A stretch of DNA of 64,000 nucleotides, from the NCBI RefSeq assembly GCF_963678635.1, contig NW_026970915.1, forward strand, positions 1-64,000. Direction: 5' to 3'. Position numbers and translations under genes: made by a program. Below the pieces are notes generated by a model. The model saw only the letters and a list, made by a program, of their open reading frames with translations. It was not told where the DNA came from and did no database searches. Positions 26,571-39,397 of the stretch are shown here, piece after piece; position 1 is the stretch's first letter; the number at the start of each line of letters is the position of its first letter. This DNA is from Symsagittifera roscoffensis. Taxonomy: Eukaryota; Xenacoelomorpha; Acoela; Convolutidae.

Positions 26571-29500
26571 TCGCACAAAACCGTACGGAGCTCTACCTCT
26601 AGAACCCACCCAATCTGGTTAGATTTACCGTTTCAGATTCGAAAGGGATCCATGTTTCTTAGTCTTTTGTTTTGGCATTCTGCATTCTTATTGTTTTTTC
26701 TAGGTGAAAATTGAACTGCTTCTAAAGTGGTAAAGTAAACACTTGGAAAATTGATTTTTTTCCATTATTTTTTGCTCAAAGTCTACAATAAAGTCTATTG
26801 TGTTTCGATTATCTAATATGATTTTGTCTGACTGGCTCATTTTGATTCTAACAGATTTCAAAACTAAATCATTAAGTTGCTTACTGTTTCCTGTTGTCAG
26901 TGTTGCTTTTACATTATTGTTGAAGAATCAAAATATCTTGGTACAACTTCCTCTTTTTGTCTCTTTCGTTCCAATTTTTTTTGGAAGCGTACTTTGTGAT
27001 TGATAAAATGAGTAAGATTTAAAACTAACAGATCCATACAATTTCAATCGCTTAAGGACAAACGGGGTCATAGGAGATAATTGTTGAAATCCTTTAGGCG
27101 AGCATAAAATAGTTATCCTTCAATGCAGTGAAATTCTTCTTCGTGTGAGTTCGGACCTTTCTCTTCGATATTTTACTACGTCATATTTTCCGTCCGAGGT
27201 CCTTTAGCGCCCCTCGTAGTAATTTTAGAAGAAATTTGCTGAGGAAATTTTAGGAAATCGAGAATGAGTTGTTTTCTAAGTTTTTGGGAAATTGTTGGAA
27301 ATATTGGGAGTATAGAGACGTTTTGTACAATCATCGTCCAAAAAATTTTTCAGTTCCTGGTAGTAAAAAAAAGTTGGATGTTACTGAACCATTTTTTGTG
27401 CTGTATCTTAGCGAATCAACTGTTTTTGGAGTTAAGACATTTTGTTAAGAATCATAATGAACATATGTTAGATCTTGATACCACTCTTTTAACTGAGATC
27501 CGAGACTTAATAGTTGACTTGATGAAATGATTCTTAAAACATCTCTCGGTGATTTGAAAAAAACTGTGTGTATTTTATAATTCTACATCTGTTCTCAACT
27601 TGCTTCGATGAAAAAATTTAGGCTCCCCTTTGTCTTCCAGCAAAAATAAATTTTACAAACTGCTCAGAATTTGAAACATTAAAATTGACCAAGTATTCGA
27701 AAAAGTATTCGGAAGTTAACCAAGTATTTTTTGTTTTAGTATAAGGAAGTTTTCAATCAAGTCAAAAACAACTCCTTGGATAATTGAAGATTTGTTTTTT
27801 GCATTTGTCTATAATGAGGTGGGTAGTTTGAAAAAATAGGAAAATGAGGTGGGTAGTTTGACAAAAGGGGAAACTTCTGTACTTGTTAACTTGAAAATTT
27901 TGCTATACAAACTAATGTTTCTTCACAAGTAGTGAATAAAAATATTCGAGCGATTGCATCAGCTAGTATCAAAACTATGACAAAAAATTGGCAAACTAAA
28001 AGAGAACTAGTACAGGTACGTCAAAAAAATGTACTTGGTTTTCGTTCATGGTTCTCTTCGTCAAAAAGAAAAACACACATGATTTATATGATTTACATTT
28101 TGTTAAAAATCATCGGGTCCATGTTTCGTATGCAATTGCTTTTCTTTCTGCACAGTGAAGAGTTTCTGCATAACAAACTGGGTAGCTGCTGTACCTCCAG
28201 TCATATACTTCCCTTTGGAAATAAAAAATCTCAACGTTTGGACAAGCGTAATCATCCAAGTTTGTAACTTTTGTTTCCAAATTTCTGACAGATTTTTACA
28301 GTTCTCGTTACCTTTTGCAGAAAACTCCGTTTCTGGGGCTTTTTGTTTTTTTTCCATTATTTTTCTCAACTAAGTATATTTTTTTCAAAACCACTGTTCA
28401 ATTCAATCAATTGAGATGTTGCTTTGAACTTTTTGGGTGGAAGAATGCATTATCCCACATTTTGTCCGTTGTTCATACCTTTAGTTCTTTCAGTTTTTTC
28501 TTTTCAATATTCTCAATATCCAAGACATCCAGATTCATGATATTAACTGTTTTTTGCTAAAATTTTTGTTTAAAATGACAAAGAATTGAACAATGCATGT
28601 AATGTTGAAGCAAATTTTTTTAAATTAAAAACACAATAAAGCAACCCAGTCACGTGATCAACAAGCCAAGAACTCGGATATCTTGGTGCAACTTAACAAT
28701 AACCAGCTCATTTTTGCGTAATAGCCTTCGCAGATCCAGCTGCATTATATATAATTGCATGAAGTCTGAAGACTTTGAAAATTGTAAAAAAAAGTCCATA
28801 AAAGAATTTACGTATTCCATTACACCACCAAAAGGAACGTTTTAGTCCACTTCTTTTAAATTTGTCCTAGGTTTCAAAACGATACAGTTACAAAAATCAA
28901 TTTTGTCTTTTTGTATTTGATGAAAACTCAAGCTTAGTCAAATCAAAGTTATGAGAATTTCATTCAATTTCTGAATGTTCATTTTCAACCGTATATTCAT
29001 CCTTCATGATACAGGATTTTTTGAGTGTCTCTTCATAAGACAAAACTGAGGGGACAAAATCAACCAATTTATCGTACTCTTGTTTTTCTAAATGAACGTT
29101 TTGATTGTTTTTTCAAGTGTTTTCCTTACTCTAATTTTCCATAAGTTTTATTTTTGTTTTATCTGAACAAAAACTTCAAAAAAATTACATCTTCCATTAC
29201 TGAAACTCACTTAAAAGACTGGGAATTTACTCTTGAGACAATATGGAAAAGATCTAATTATATTTGAAGCTTTAGGCCAACATTTAAAAAAAAGGTTTCG
29301 TGTCATACTGCTCAGCTCAAGATTTTTCAAAAAATGATTCAAGAAGATAATTGTTTGAATTACCTGACTATAATAACACCACTATTCACTAAACAAACCT
29401 AGTGATCATTGCAGTTCTCAACAAACATAGAGTTTTCCCAGACATTTCATTCAAATTACACTTGACATAGGCAACCTGCTTCAAAATTTCGTTCTCCTTT

Positions 29501-30881
29501 GCAGTTAAGAATCGAATCTGAATGTAGGGTCGCTTGTTCACACTGTACTTTTTGGTTGTGACACACCCCTCCTCCTCTTGTTTGTTGCTATGTCATATAT
29601 AGCTTGACATTTCACAAGTTCTGCCAAATAGTTGAATCAATGTCAGAATAGGGTTCCAATATAGGAACGAGTCTAAGGTTTTCAACATCGTAAATGATAG
29701 TATTCTGTTTTTCTGATATCTTTTCTTCTTCTTTTTTTCATCAAGATAGATTTGCTGAAAATTTTCAAATTGTTCCAACTCTTTTTCATTTGTAAATGTA
29801 AGCAATAATTAATTAAAAAATTTTCCGTTTTAGGTTTTTCGGACCAAAAAAATCTACCAATTTCTTTTTGATTTTTAGCAAAATCAATAGACTTGGAAAT
29901 TATATCTTTTCGTGAACAGGTTTTCGATTTGAGTCTCAGAGACAGATTAAAATAAGAAAGACCTTTGGCACTTGACAGAGACTAGGAAAGGTAGATGCTC
30001 ACTCTACATTCCAAAAATGGTATTTTTATCGTGAATGGCATAGTGGGTAGGTGTTGATCCAAAAATGGACATTGCGTAGGCGCTTAAACTACTAGAGTAG
30101 CAATTTATTGTAGATATAAATAGTTTTCAACAATTAATTGAGGATGAGATCTGCTATGTGTCAATCGTATCACACTTTTTATTCAAATCTTTTTATCTCT
30201 GTCCCAGAAATTTTTTATGAAAATTTCATTGTTACTCGAGACTAGTGGATATCTAACCATTCCGCAATCTGCTCAAGTAGACAACTGCATGTCTCGTTTT
30301 GTATTAAATAGATCATCATTCGACCAAGTTTTGCAAAAACCAGATGAAGATCGCGTAACTTACCAAACTGGAGACTGTATTTCTACTCTGTATAGATTTT
30401 CTTTCAAAGTTGTTCCATCAAGAAGTGAAGTTTTCAAAAATTTTATATGAGCAGTCGAACACACTTTAAAATGTAGAATACCTAGTGTAGCAAAGAAACG
30501 CCTGCTGCGAAAAAGAATTCGAAAGATATCCTAGCCCTGTCCAGAAGCTTGCGTCTACTCAGGCTCTCGGATCAGCTTTACTGGAAAGGAACCGAAAAAT
30601 TCAGAACTCGAAGTATGAGTCTGGTTTTTTGAAAATTTTTAATTGTTTCATTGTTGATTTCGTTCTGAAAACATTGAGCTTGTCATTTTTATCTAAAATT
30701 AATTGAAAATTTTCTCAATAAAATTTTGAAAGCTTTGTCAACGAGTAAATGAAACTGTACTTTTGAACACTTGTGCAAAAATTGAAGCATAATTTTTTTG
30801 CAAGATGCAAAGTTTGATTTAAGGGTTTCAACAGTTTTGCGAGAAATTAATTAAAAGATACAAAACCTGGTGAGTACTAAT
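26571..30881. other. gene-poor AT-rich region
   Basis: Only short reading frames on both strands, without domains I recognise. ATGAGGTGGGTAGTTTGA is directly repeated at about 27815 and 27846. A plus-strand frame at 30217-30450 and a minus-strand frame at 28103-28369 are not low-complexity, but nothing supports them as genes. Confidence 0.4.
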
Positions 30882-30964
30882 AAACAAGTGAGCGAAAATT
30901 GTCGAAATTTTTTGTGCAGAGATATGAAACAAGTGAGCGAAAATTGTCGAAATTTTTTGTGCAG
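30882..30964. repeat. 45-bp-period tandem duplication
   Basis: A 38-base string beginning AAACAAGTGAGCGAAAATTG occurs at 30882 and again at 30927, separated by a 7-base linker. Confidence 0.88.
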
Positions 30965-31500
30965 GTTGCAAGTTTTTTCGTGTTTTTTTTCCTATAAAAA
31001 TCGAAGAACGCATTTTTTTTTGCAAAAAATTTGTTAAATTAATGCTGATAAAAATCCGAGTACTAATTTCTGTCTTAGTAAATTGTTTTTATTTATCTTT
31101 GATCAACATTCATGCACAAAAAGGTATCTAAATATTCGAATTTGAACTAGAAAAATTCAAACTTTTTAATTATCAAAAAGAGGAAGAAAAACTTATTACA
31201 AATTTTTAATTCAAAAAAAATTAACGAATCTCTCCGCTTAAGTGCGAAACTTTTTTGTATTTACTTATGAGGGCTACAAGTTTCGTGAAAAATTTTACAT
31301 GATGCAAAAACTGTTACGATGTTTTTTTCTTTTGCAAATTGCAAAAACAGAACATATTTTGTATAAGATTTTTTTCTGATACATCATCTCTTTAATTTGT
31401 TTGTTGCTATGTCTTGTAAATACTAGATGAAAAAAAGACAATGCACGAGACAACATTCAAAATGTTTTCAAATCAAAGAGCTGCGAGCAGCTGAAGAGTT

Positions 31501-31870
31501 TTACAACTTCTTATTGAAAAGCAAAGTTGGTCTTGTATCCATCACAGGTGGTTGACTTTCTGGATCGCTCACTGGAGTTCTTGGTTCAAAGAACCCCTCA
31601 TTCTCTTCGACTGTAATTGGGTGCTCCACAGATCCATCTTCTTCCAACGGGAAGAGGAAATCGTTCACAGTTTGATCCACAAATCTGGTGTCAACAACCT
31701 CAGTATAATTCACCTCAACTTGTTCTGCAATCTGCGAGAAATTTCCCATTGTTTCAAGCTGTTTCTCGGTTTTGGGCAACTGCATCTGGTGATGTTTACT
31801 TAAGTTTCTTCTCAATCCATTTGAGCCAAGAAAATCTCAGAGACAAACTCGCTCGCCTTGATTGTCATCA
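31501..31870 (-). CDS. possible small acidic coding segment with a C2H2-like start
   Basis: A minus-strand frame, open from about 31845 to the stop at 31501, encodes FLGSNGLRRNLSKHHQM, resembling the second half of a C2H2 finger (Phe, Leu, His spacing, with one His replaced by Asn). An acidic tail follows, with FPLEEDGSVEHPITVEENEG. There is no ATG at the start, and a stop lies just upstream at the finger Cys region, so it may be an exon or a decayed gene. Function unknown. Confidence 0.27.
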
Positions 31871-32024
31871 TTTCTTGTAAAAACTCGAAAGAGTAGGTAA
31901 GGTTGTTAAATTGAACCGAGAAGATCAAATTGAGAAATAGGTTGATGACACGGAGGAAAATCAGAAACTTGACCAATTTAGAGCTGAGAGAGGCCCTAGT
32001 TGAAGGTAGGTAAGTTAAAAACAA

Positions 32025-32879
32025 AATTGATTTTTACTTAAGAGTGGTTAGGGGTACCTTCAACTCAAATGGATTGGCCTAACCGATCATAATTGATTGT
32101 CTTTATTTGGTCTGTAGTCGTGTCCAATCAGCTTCCTTTTAGGGAATTTTTGATGAAAAGTCGGGTCCAATCACAAGTAAAGTCACAAGCAAAGTCGTTA
32201 CCAGTCACGAAAACTTCAATCTAGGTTAAAATTGGCGTATCCAATAAGATGACATTTTTAAAGAGTGAAATCCCAAAGAAGTAAAAATATACACAAAGCA
32301 AAGTGCAAAAACGTTGAGCACAGGATGTTTGCTGTAAAAGTAAGAAAAAATGTCGATGGAAGTAAAATTAGAAATGAAAATCATATCAAATTGCTAGTGC
32401 ATTTTCAGCAAGTCAATTAACTTTTTTGTGTAAAATCAAGGAGAAATTGATGATTTTTGAGTAGATAGTCAAATTCTACAGATTTGATGTAAATTTGGGA
32501 GGATAGATAGCAATTGCTGAAATTTTCAAAGGGTTTTAAAATTAAAAAAATTTTTAAAAACAAAGAAACAAAAAGTTTAGCTGAGGATTTATGACAAATT
32601 TGGAGATCCGGTAGGTTATCAAAGAGGCCTGTGAAATACTATCTTAGGACTTTCTGATCAACTTCAATATTTCCGAAACAAATAGAATTCTTTTCTGTCA
32701 GTGTATCGCAGCAGTAAAATTGAAGCTTCGATACTCAAAATTTGGTTCAAAAATTAATCTTTGATTGAGTAAGTTTCCCTAAAAAGGCAATTATTTATTC
32801 CGAGAACTCTTTTTTGGACAAAATAAACGTCCAAAAAATTGCGTAAAATTAAGAATCTACATCTGTTTCATCAATGAAG
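32025..32879. other. no feature seen
   Basis: AT-rich DNA with no ORF, repeat or motif that I can support. Confidence 0.5.
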
Positions 32880-34900
32880 TTATCACGAATCATTTTTTGA
32901 GATCCGTAAGAACTGAAAACTGTTGCACTAACAGCTTGCTCTCAAAATGGTCTTGTGCCCAGACTAATCCCAAAAGTTCGAGCTTGTTCGGCCTTTGTTT
33001 CAAATTGGTTTTGTTAGGAAGTCTACTGGTAAGGGCTACAGTTTTTCAAGTGCCCCCATGGTATTGCTCAAAGGAAGCGCCCAGACCTAAAAGAGATGCA
33101 TCGCATTTTACTCCTGTTTTATGTTTAGGGTCGAAGTGATGGTTCGTTAACTTGTTACAAACTTCTTAATTGATTTTCTCGAAGCCGAGAGAAGTACGTT
33201 TGACCAGTTCAACTCTTTGTTTTTTTTCGCATTGTTTCTCTGAACATTTTAGTTGGGAATGCTATACATTTTGGAATAAAGTTTTTCAATTGGCGAATTG
33301 AACCCATTAAGGATCCTATGATTTTGATGCGTTTGGGTCTTTTAGGTTACGACCGGCGTCGGATTTGTCAATCGAGGTCCATTTTGCATCAATCTTGATC
33401 CCCAGCCATAATATATCATTGGTTAAAAATTTGAATTTTCCACAATTTACGTCGTCAAACTTTTCTCATTCAAAGTTTTTAAAACTTCTGTAACTAGTTC
33501 ACAATGGTCTTTAGCGCAACCAACTGAAGCAGTTTAACTGTACTCTAACTAACAGTGTGTGTTTGATAATTTTTCATTCTAGTGGTCCATTTCTCGTTTG
33601 GCATGTCTTCTAGGCCATAAAATCCTGTTTTAAAACGATATGAACCTGTTACAACTCCTTCTACTAACATAAAACTACATTGATTACCTGGTTTTCTTGA
33701 GAGGTTATCTGGCTATAAGCGTATCATGGGTCTATTGATGAGGACCATATTTTGCTTTCCCCGTGACCACTAATTGTTAGGGCGACGTTATTAATTAGTT
33801 GGAAGAGATTAGGCGGAATATATATTTGCTTAGCATTTTTGATTTTAGTGCTAACTTAACCGATCCATCTTGCTTAGCTGCTATGACGAATGGGGATCTA
33901 AAACAGTCTTCAGATTATCTAAAGAGTTTTTTTATGGCCCCCATTAAGTAATTGATTCATGTAGTGTTTAATTTTTGTTTGGGAGCAGGGGTATAAGTAT
34001 GCGCTTTCCTTTAACTCGAATAGGTTTTATTGGTTCGTTCAATTATTTCTCTACAGTAAACTTTTTGATATGCCTGTTCTTGATAAAAAGTCTGGGAGTT
34101 TAGTAGATCTGAACTGGAGTTTAGTCCAATTTGAACTCACATCGTTTAGGAAAGCGCCGTTTGTTGAACTTGAAGAAAAGTCTGATTGAAATTTGATCTG
34201 ATTTACTTTTATCACAATGAGAGTTTCCTTGGGAGATGTCCGTGATAGAAATTGTGAGGTTGGTGCTTGCTGCTGGGATGTTTTAACCACAGGTTTGGCA
34301 GGATGCCGTTACCAAAAAAATTTCTTACTGCACCTTCAGTGAAATAAAAGTTCTGGTTTTCAGCGTCTCATCCTTTTGATTGAACCCTAAACACAACTTA
34401 CCCGATTTTGCTGATTGTGCTCCTGAAGCCTTCTTCGTAAATGTGTTCACTGCTTTGATTTCAGAAGTTTGTTTCTTGTTTTAGGTTCGCGGAGTAGATA
34501 TTTTTTCTCAAAAGACACTGGGCTGGCTGAACCGAGTTGTATCTCTGTGAAGAATGATTTAAATTTTCCAATTGACACTATACAAGTTTTCTTTAATTCA
34601 AGTATTTCATGTGTAAAAACGGTTTTGATTCCTCTTTCAACCCGGTATTTTATGACGTTTACCTCATTATTGCTGTCTACTGTTAAGATTAAGAAGTCTT
34701 CTAGGTCCACTTCAAATTCGAGATCGTTTTGAGTATCCCAGTCGGGCTGTTGTTCTGGTAGATTTGCATTTTGCTAAGCTATGTTCGTTTGTGTACTTAG
34801 TACTTCTGCAATATTTAGCGAAATGGCCTTTGAGGCCGCAGTTATTTCATGTCACTTCTTAAATTGTTTGCCACAGTTTCTACACTTCGTTCATCTACAA
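32880..34900 (-). pseudogene. old Ty3/gypsy pol fossil, lineage unrelated to copies 1-3
   Basis: Read on the minus strand from high to low coordinates. A zinc-knuckle remnant NNCGLKGHFAKYC (about 34805-34845) comes first, then a protease/linker region containing VDLEDFLILTVD (34447-34710). RT pieces follow: FVIAAKQDGSVKLALK (about 33840-33895), YAYSQ and FKTGFYG (about 33600-33720). Last comes RNase H with KCDASLLGLGASFEQ and NKLELLGLVWAQDHF (about 32920-33130). Frames change several times and stops are frequent. The RT and RNase H motifs differ clearly from those of copies 1-3, so this is a separate, much older insertion. No LTRs were recognised. Confidence 0.65.
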
Positions 34901-37027
34901 TATTCAGATTTGGTTGACTTTCTACTTAATGAGATTTATGTTGAGAGTTTTTTACAGGTTTTTTTACATATTGTTGGTGTGTCTATGTGCCTTTTTCGTG
35001 GTCTAGGACATTTACTAAAACATTCTCAATGCTTTTGTGTTTATTCGTGTTCTCATGTGCAACTTCTCTGACTAGCTCTGTCTCTCTACCCTCTATTTTA
35101 CAGCCTATGGCCAGTTCTGATGGAGTTTCAAGAATACTTTCCAATGACTCGTGGTCTTTTGTCTTCGCTCAAAAAAAAATGTTCTCTTTCGTACGTTAGA
35201 TTCGTAGATACTGTAAACGTGGTTTTCAATAGTTTCCAGAACTCTGCGAATTTGATATCAAAAATTTTTTTTCAGGGTTTTTGTATGCAAAACTGTTTTG
35301 GCATTCTTTTCCTAGAGCCAAGTACAGTTAAGACTATAGTTTCTTGTCGGTGTCTCCGACTTGTTAACCGTTATATTTAGCATTATCTTGCGCTTTCCTT
35401 CTTTGCAATACTTCTTTGTATGTCTGGACTGCTTGTCTGCCTCATTTTTCTCTATCCACCCTTTTTGATCTTCGAACAATTCCGATGGAACTAGGCAGTT
35501 TTAATCGGGCCTAGATTATGGGTTAATCATATCTTCAATGTCGACAGAAGCGATGATTCTTTGTTGAAATTTTTCCATCCTATTTTGTATATACCGTGAC
35601 TGGTTCTAAGACAAAAGTCCTATTAAGTTAAAGACTATTGAGACCAATTTATAAACTTTCCTTTATTTTTTCCGACTCCTTTTCTCGCATATTAACTTTT
35701 CTAACATTATTAACTTTTTCTCGAGATTACCCCTGTCGCTACTTTGGAATTCGAAAGATGAGTCGCGTGCTGCGAACAGTGTGGTTTCTCATTTTGACAT
35801 TGAACTTTTAATAAAGGAAATTTCCATATTGAATACTGGAAAGCGTTTGGAAAACTTATAACTTAGTCTAAACTAAAGAACTTCTGTTCAACATCTCAAA
35901 AAAGTGGAACAATATTATTCCACGGTAACAGTAACCTTTGCATAAATTACTACACTCACCGTCTGAATACTCCACTGTTATCTAATCTCTGAATTACCGC
36001 AGATGCAACTTGACATCCTGTGCCCCCCTTTTGAACCGTGAAGTCTCTCACTCCCTCGCAAGCTATTAAGATAGCAATCTGTAAACATATAAACTCCCAC
36101 AATTCGGCTCTTTTATATAAGTTTTGAGCTATAAATTTCAAATCCGTTAGGTCAAAAATTTGAAAATTGTTTAGTTTTTTTGAAAAAATATTCAAGTTTT
36201 CAAAACCATCAATCCATTGCTTATGTCAAGAAAAGCTGATTGATATCGCTTTAAAATTTTCAAAATTTCTGAAATTCACTTACAGAGATGATCAACCACC
36301 TATTCATTTTTCTCTGATTAGGAGCAGTTTCGTTCTAATAGTTTCAGTCCTAATTAAAATTTAAAACATAGTTAGCGATAGTAATTTTGCTTTTTGAATG
36401 GTTCATAATTTCTCACAAGGTTGAAAGATTAAAAGGCATTGGGCCGAGAAAAAAATTTAAAATCAGCAAACGATAGAAAGTTACAATTTCCTAAACTACG
36501 GATTAGTTTCATAAGAATTGGTTTCACCAAAGCCTTTTCAAGCATTCTCTATCTAAGAACTTTTCTTGTTAAGAAAATCCCAAATGCATAAAAAGCCTAA
36601 GTAGGACTGAAACTAAGTCGTCATTTCAGTTTTCTCGAACAAAAGAAGTTTTTCTACGATGATTATAATTTTGTGTTCGTGCAAACAGGAATTAATTTTG
36701 TTTGTCCAGCTTAACTCGTTGGTTCAAATCTTAGAGGTAACGCGTTTTTTTTCAAAATGCTGCTACTTCTGGCTAGTTTGTTTGTTTTGTGACTTATGAA
36801 TCGTAATAAACAATAAAATCAAAAACAAAAAATCTCATCAATAAGGACTGATATTGTTTCACAGAATACACTTACAGAATTTTAATTAGTTTGTTCTTAA
36901 AGTCAAAAAGCAATTGAGCCTTTGAGTATAATCTGAAACAAGATTTGATGCCCATATTTGTGAGTGCTTACAACGGTGACCGATATTGTCTAATGCTGCT
37001 TTAAGGACAGTAATGAATCCAAAATTT
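34901..37027. other. gene-poor region
   Basis: The first part may be gag of the Ty3/gypsy fossil. A minus-strand frame at 35956-36195 (containing QKGGTGCQVASAVIQRL) is not low-complexity but was not recognised. Nothing else is supported. Confidence 0.35.
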
Positions 37028-37483
37028 GTTGTATCAGAGTAAATCAGAGTTAAATTGTAATGTAATTGAGGTACTTTGTAGTAGTTAGTACATAGTTGGA
37101 AGATGCCCGAGGGAAAAAGAGCCCAGCCTGAGGGCACGAAGTGCCCGAGTGCGGCTCTTTTGCCCCAGGCCATCTTCAACTATGTGCTATCTGTTGAAGG
37201 GTTTGTTTTTGCTCTTTCTGAGGGAAAGATGCAGGAAAATTGTGAAACAGCTCGGAAAAGTGCGCGAAACTATGCAAATGATTTTTTTTTCATTTATGCG
37301 TTCTGATATTTCATTTTTCATTCATGCCTTGTCGTGAAAGAACATGTGTGAAAACGCAGAAACATACTAGTTGTATCAGAGTAAATCAGAGTTGAATTGT
37401 AATGTAATTGAGGTACTTTGTAGCAGTTAGAACATAGTTGAAAGATGACCGAGGAAAAAAGAGCCCGGCATGAGTGCACGAAG
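37028..37483. repeat. direct repeat pair, one copy ending in a large foldback
   Basis: A unit of about 113 bp beginning GTTGTATCAGAGTAAATCAG occurs at 37028 and 37370. The first unit runs into a full palindrome (37088-37187); the second stops after the first arm. This is what a duplicated or partly deleted foldback or MITE-like element would leave. Confidence 0.75.
37088..37187. repeat. 100-nt imperfect palindrome (GC-rich foldback)
   Basis: The arms run from GTACATAGTTGGAAGATG to CATCTTCAACTATGTGC and fold around GGGCAC-GAA-GTGCCC. The stem is locally GC-rich in AT-rich DNA. No ORF within it is credible. Confidence 0.82.
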
Positions 37484-38933
37484 TTGATTTTTTTATGTTT
37501 TTTTACGGCCACCCAAACATTTTTAGATGCATATTTTAGAAATGGTTAATTGGCTTCGTTTGGCGAGAAGTTCTACACCGAGTTGTTTCTCTGCTGGTGA
37601 CGTGGCTGCTCATTTGGCCACTCTTTTCACACTCGTCTTACCTTCCACAACATCCATAACTTCTGGTAATTTGTTTGCAGTCGGTTTTTAGCCAATCCGA
37701 GAGGCGGATAGTGTAACATACTAAGAGACATTAACTGTTGGTGCTCGGGATAATTAAGCACGGTTTGATTATGTTTTTGGCTGTCTAGTTGGGTTTTTGC
37801 TGTGCTGCGCTGTGTTGTGTGAATCAGCGGGCTATCTTATGAAATGAGCAGCGTAGTGGCAAATACATGGCAGCGTGGGAGTTTGCGGGCTCCCTAGTCG
37901 CATATGATATATTGTGTGTTTTGTGAATCGGCGGGCGCCCTAATTCGAAAAAGATAAAGTTTCTGTTGGGTGTATCTGCAGGCTTCATTGACCAAGCGTT
38001 TACCGTGTATTATATGTGTCTTCTTATCGTAAGATAGAAATTTTTAAAAAAAGGAGAATTGATAGACTAAGAACTGAGAAAAATTAAAGACTTTGAAGTG
38101 TGATAAGATAAGGACACCCGATCAAATGTAACTAGGGTCTTGTCATCAAACCTCTTTTGCAAAACAGTGGGAGAGATTCATTAAAAGGTACCACTTTTGA
38201 ATACGCCTAACTGTTCAATTATTTCTTTACTTGGCTGGAGATTCGTTTCAAGGTACTCGTAGCATATTGGTTGAACCAAAGTTTCGTTGTGCTGGCTCCA
38301 ATGTTGTACTCAAAGAATCGTCAAAACTTTCAGTTGCTAAAAAATTTGGATCTACAAAAAATTATGTAAGAATTTAAAGTGCCGATTTTCAGATTTAACT
38401 AAAACTAAATAAAGTTCCGAAAACAAGTAAGAGAGCACACCCAGTTAAAGCAATTATCACATACGAATAGGCTCACATGCTAGTTTGCTATAACACCATT
38501 TCAGCAGGATTGGGCAAAAATTTTCTAAGCAGTTAACCAGGATTTAAGTAAAAGTCAATTTAACAGCTTTTTTTTACTTTATAAACATTTTTTTTTTGAC
38601 TGAAAAAACATGTTTTTTATTATAGTTTTTTTTTTCAGTTAGCGGCAGAGAAACGCAAGTTTGCCACATTTTCAGCCTCCATTTGATTTGTTAACTTTCC
38701 ATACGTCAGAAATACTGAGCAACTTGCGTATACGTCATATTAGTGTTCAAGCAAACATTGGTAAATCTGCCCCTGCACCGCAATACAATTTGTTCTATAT
38801 TCGAATAAAGCAACCATTTTTCCCACTCTGTTGACAAACTTTTCGGTTGCTTGTTTTTATGGCGGTTGATTAAATACAACTTAGGACAAATAATAATTTT
38901 CGAAGTTTAATCAGTTTTTCACTAAAATTTTCA
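37484..38933. other. no supported gene
   Basis: A moderately GC-richer patch at 37560-37990 (with repeated GCGGGC strings) holds no ORF of note. The remainder is AT-rich and featureless to me. Confidence 0.4.
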
Positions 38934-39118
38934 CTACTCTAGTTTGATTTGATCAAGTTGTTCCACTGGAAGAACTTCTCTTCTGGTCGTGTCCTGATTC
39001 ATAAGAATTGGCTCATTCTTTTCTCCTTCTGCCCTTTTATCATCTTGTTCGTCGTCTTCATCGTCCTCTTCTTCACTTAATTGTCTTCTGATACATCTGT
39101 CTGCAGCTGACTTGATTG
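38934..39118 (-). CDS. 3' part of a coding exon split by copy 2
   Basis: The minus-strand frame encodes KSAADRCIRRQLSEEEDDED, then an acidic/Lys-rich tail ending DQIKLE and a stop at 38934-38936. Removing copy 2 and one ATTG duplication joins this frame exactly to the one at 56734-56946. The protein is not recognised. The highly acidic run followed by a charged tail is typical of an intrinsically disordered C-terminus. Confidence 0.55.
39115..39118. repeat. target-site duplication ATTG, low side of copy 2
   Basis: ATTG precedes the LTR end at 39119, and the same ATTG follows the other LTR at 56734-56737. Confidence 0.88.
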
Positions 39119-39397
39119 TGAGTTATGACCGATGGGTATAACTCATAGAGTAATTTCGGATAGGGTACACCGTCTGCTCGTCACTGGTTTATTGCGGTTG
39201 CTGAAGTCTTCTTGGAGAGTCAACTAATTTCTAAGTTAAATTCAAATCTCTCTGGTGCTGAAATTACAAGTAATTTCAGCACTTACAAATAAGTGGATTG
39301 TTAGTTAGATGGATCATGATTGGTTAATATTAAATACTTTACATTGGTAAAATATCTAATTTATCCAATCATAAAATGTAGTTTAGATCAGGTTCCA
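39119..39397 (-). repeat. 3' LTR of copy 2, with a 131-bp internal deletion (279 bp)
   Basis: Matches 56324-56733, but the DNA between CTGCTCGTCAC and TGGTTTATTGCGG is missing, with the junction at about 39184. The lost part contains the TATAAGAG box. The partner LTR is complete, so the loss followed integration. Confidence 0.92.
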
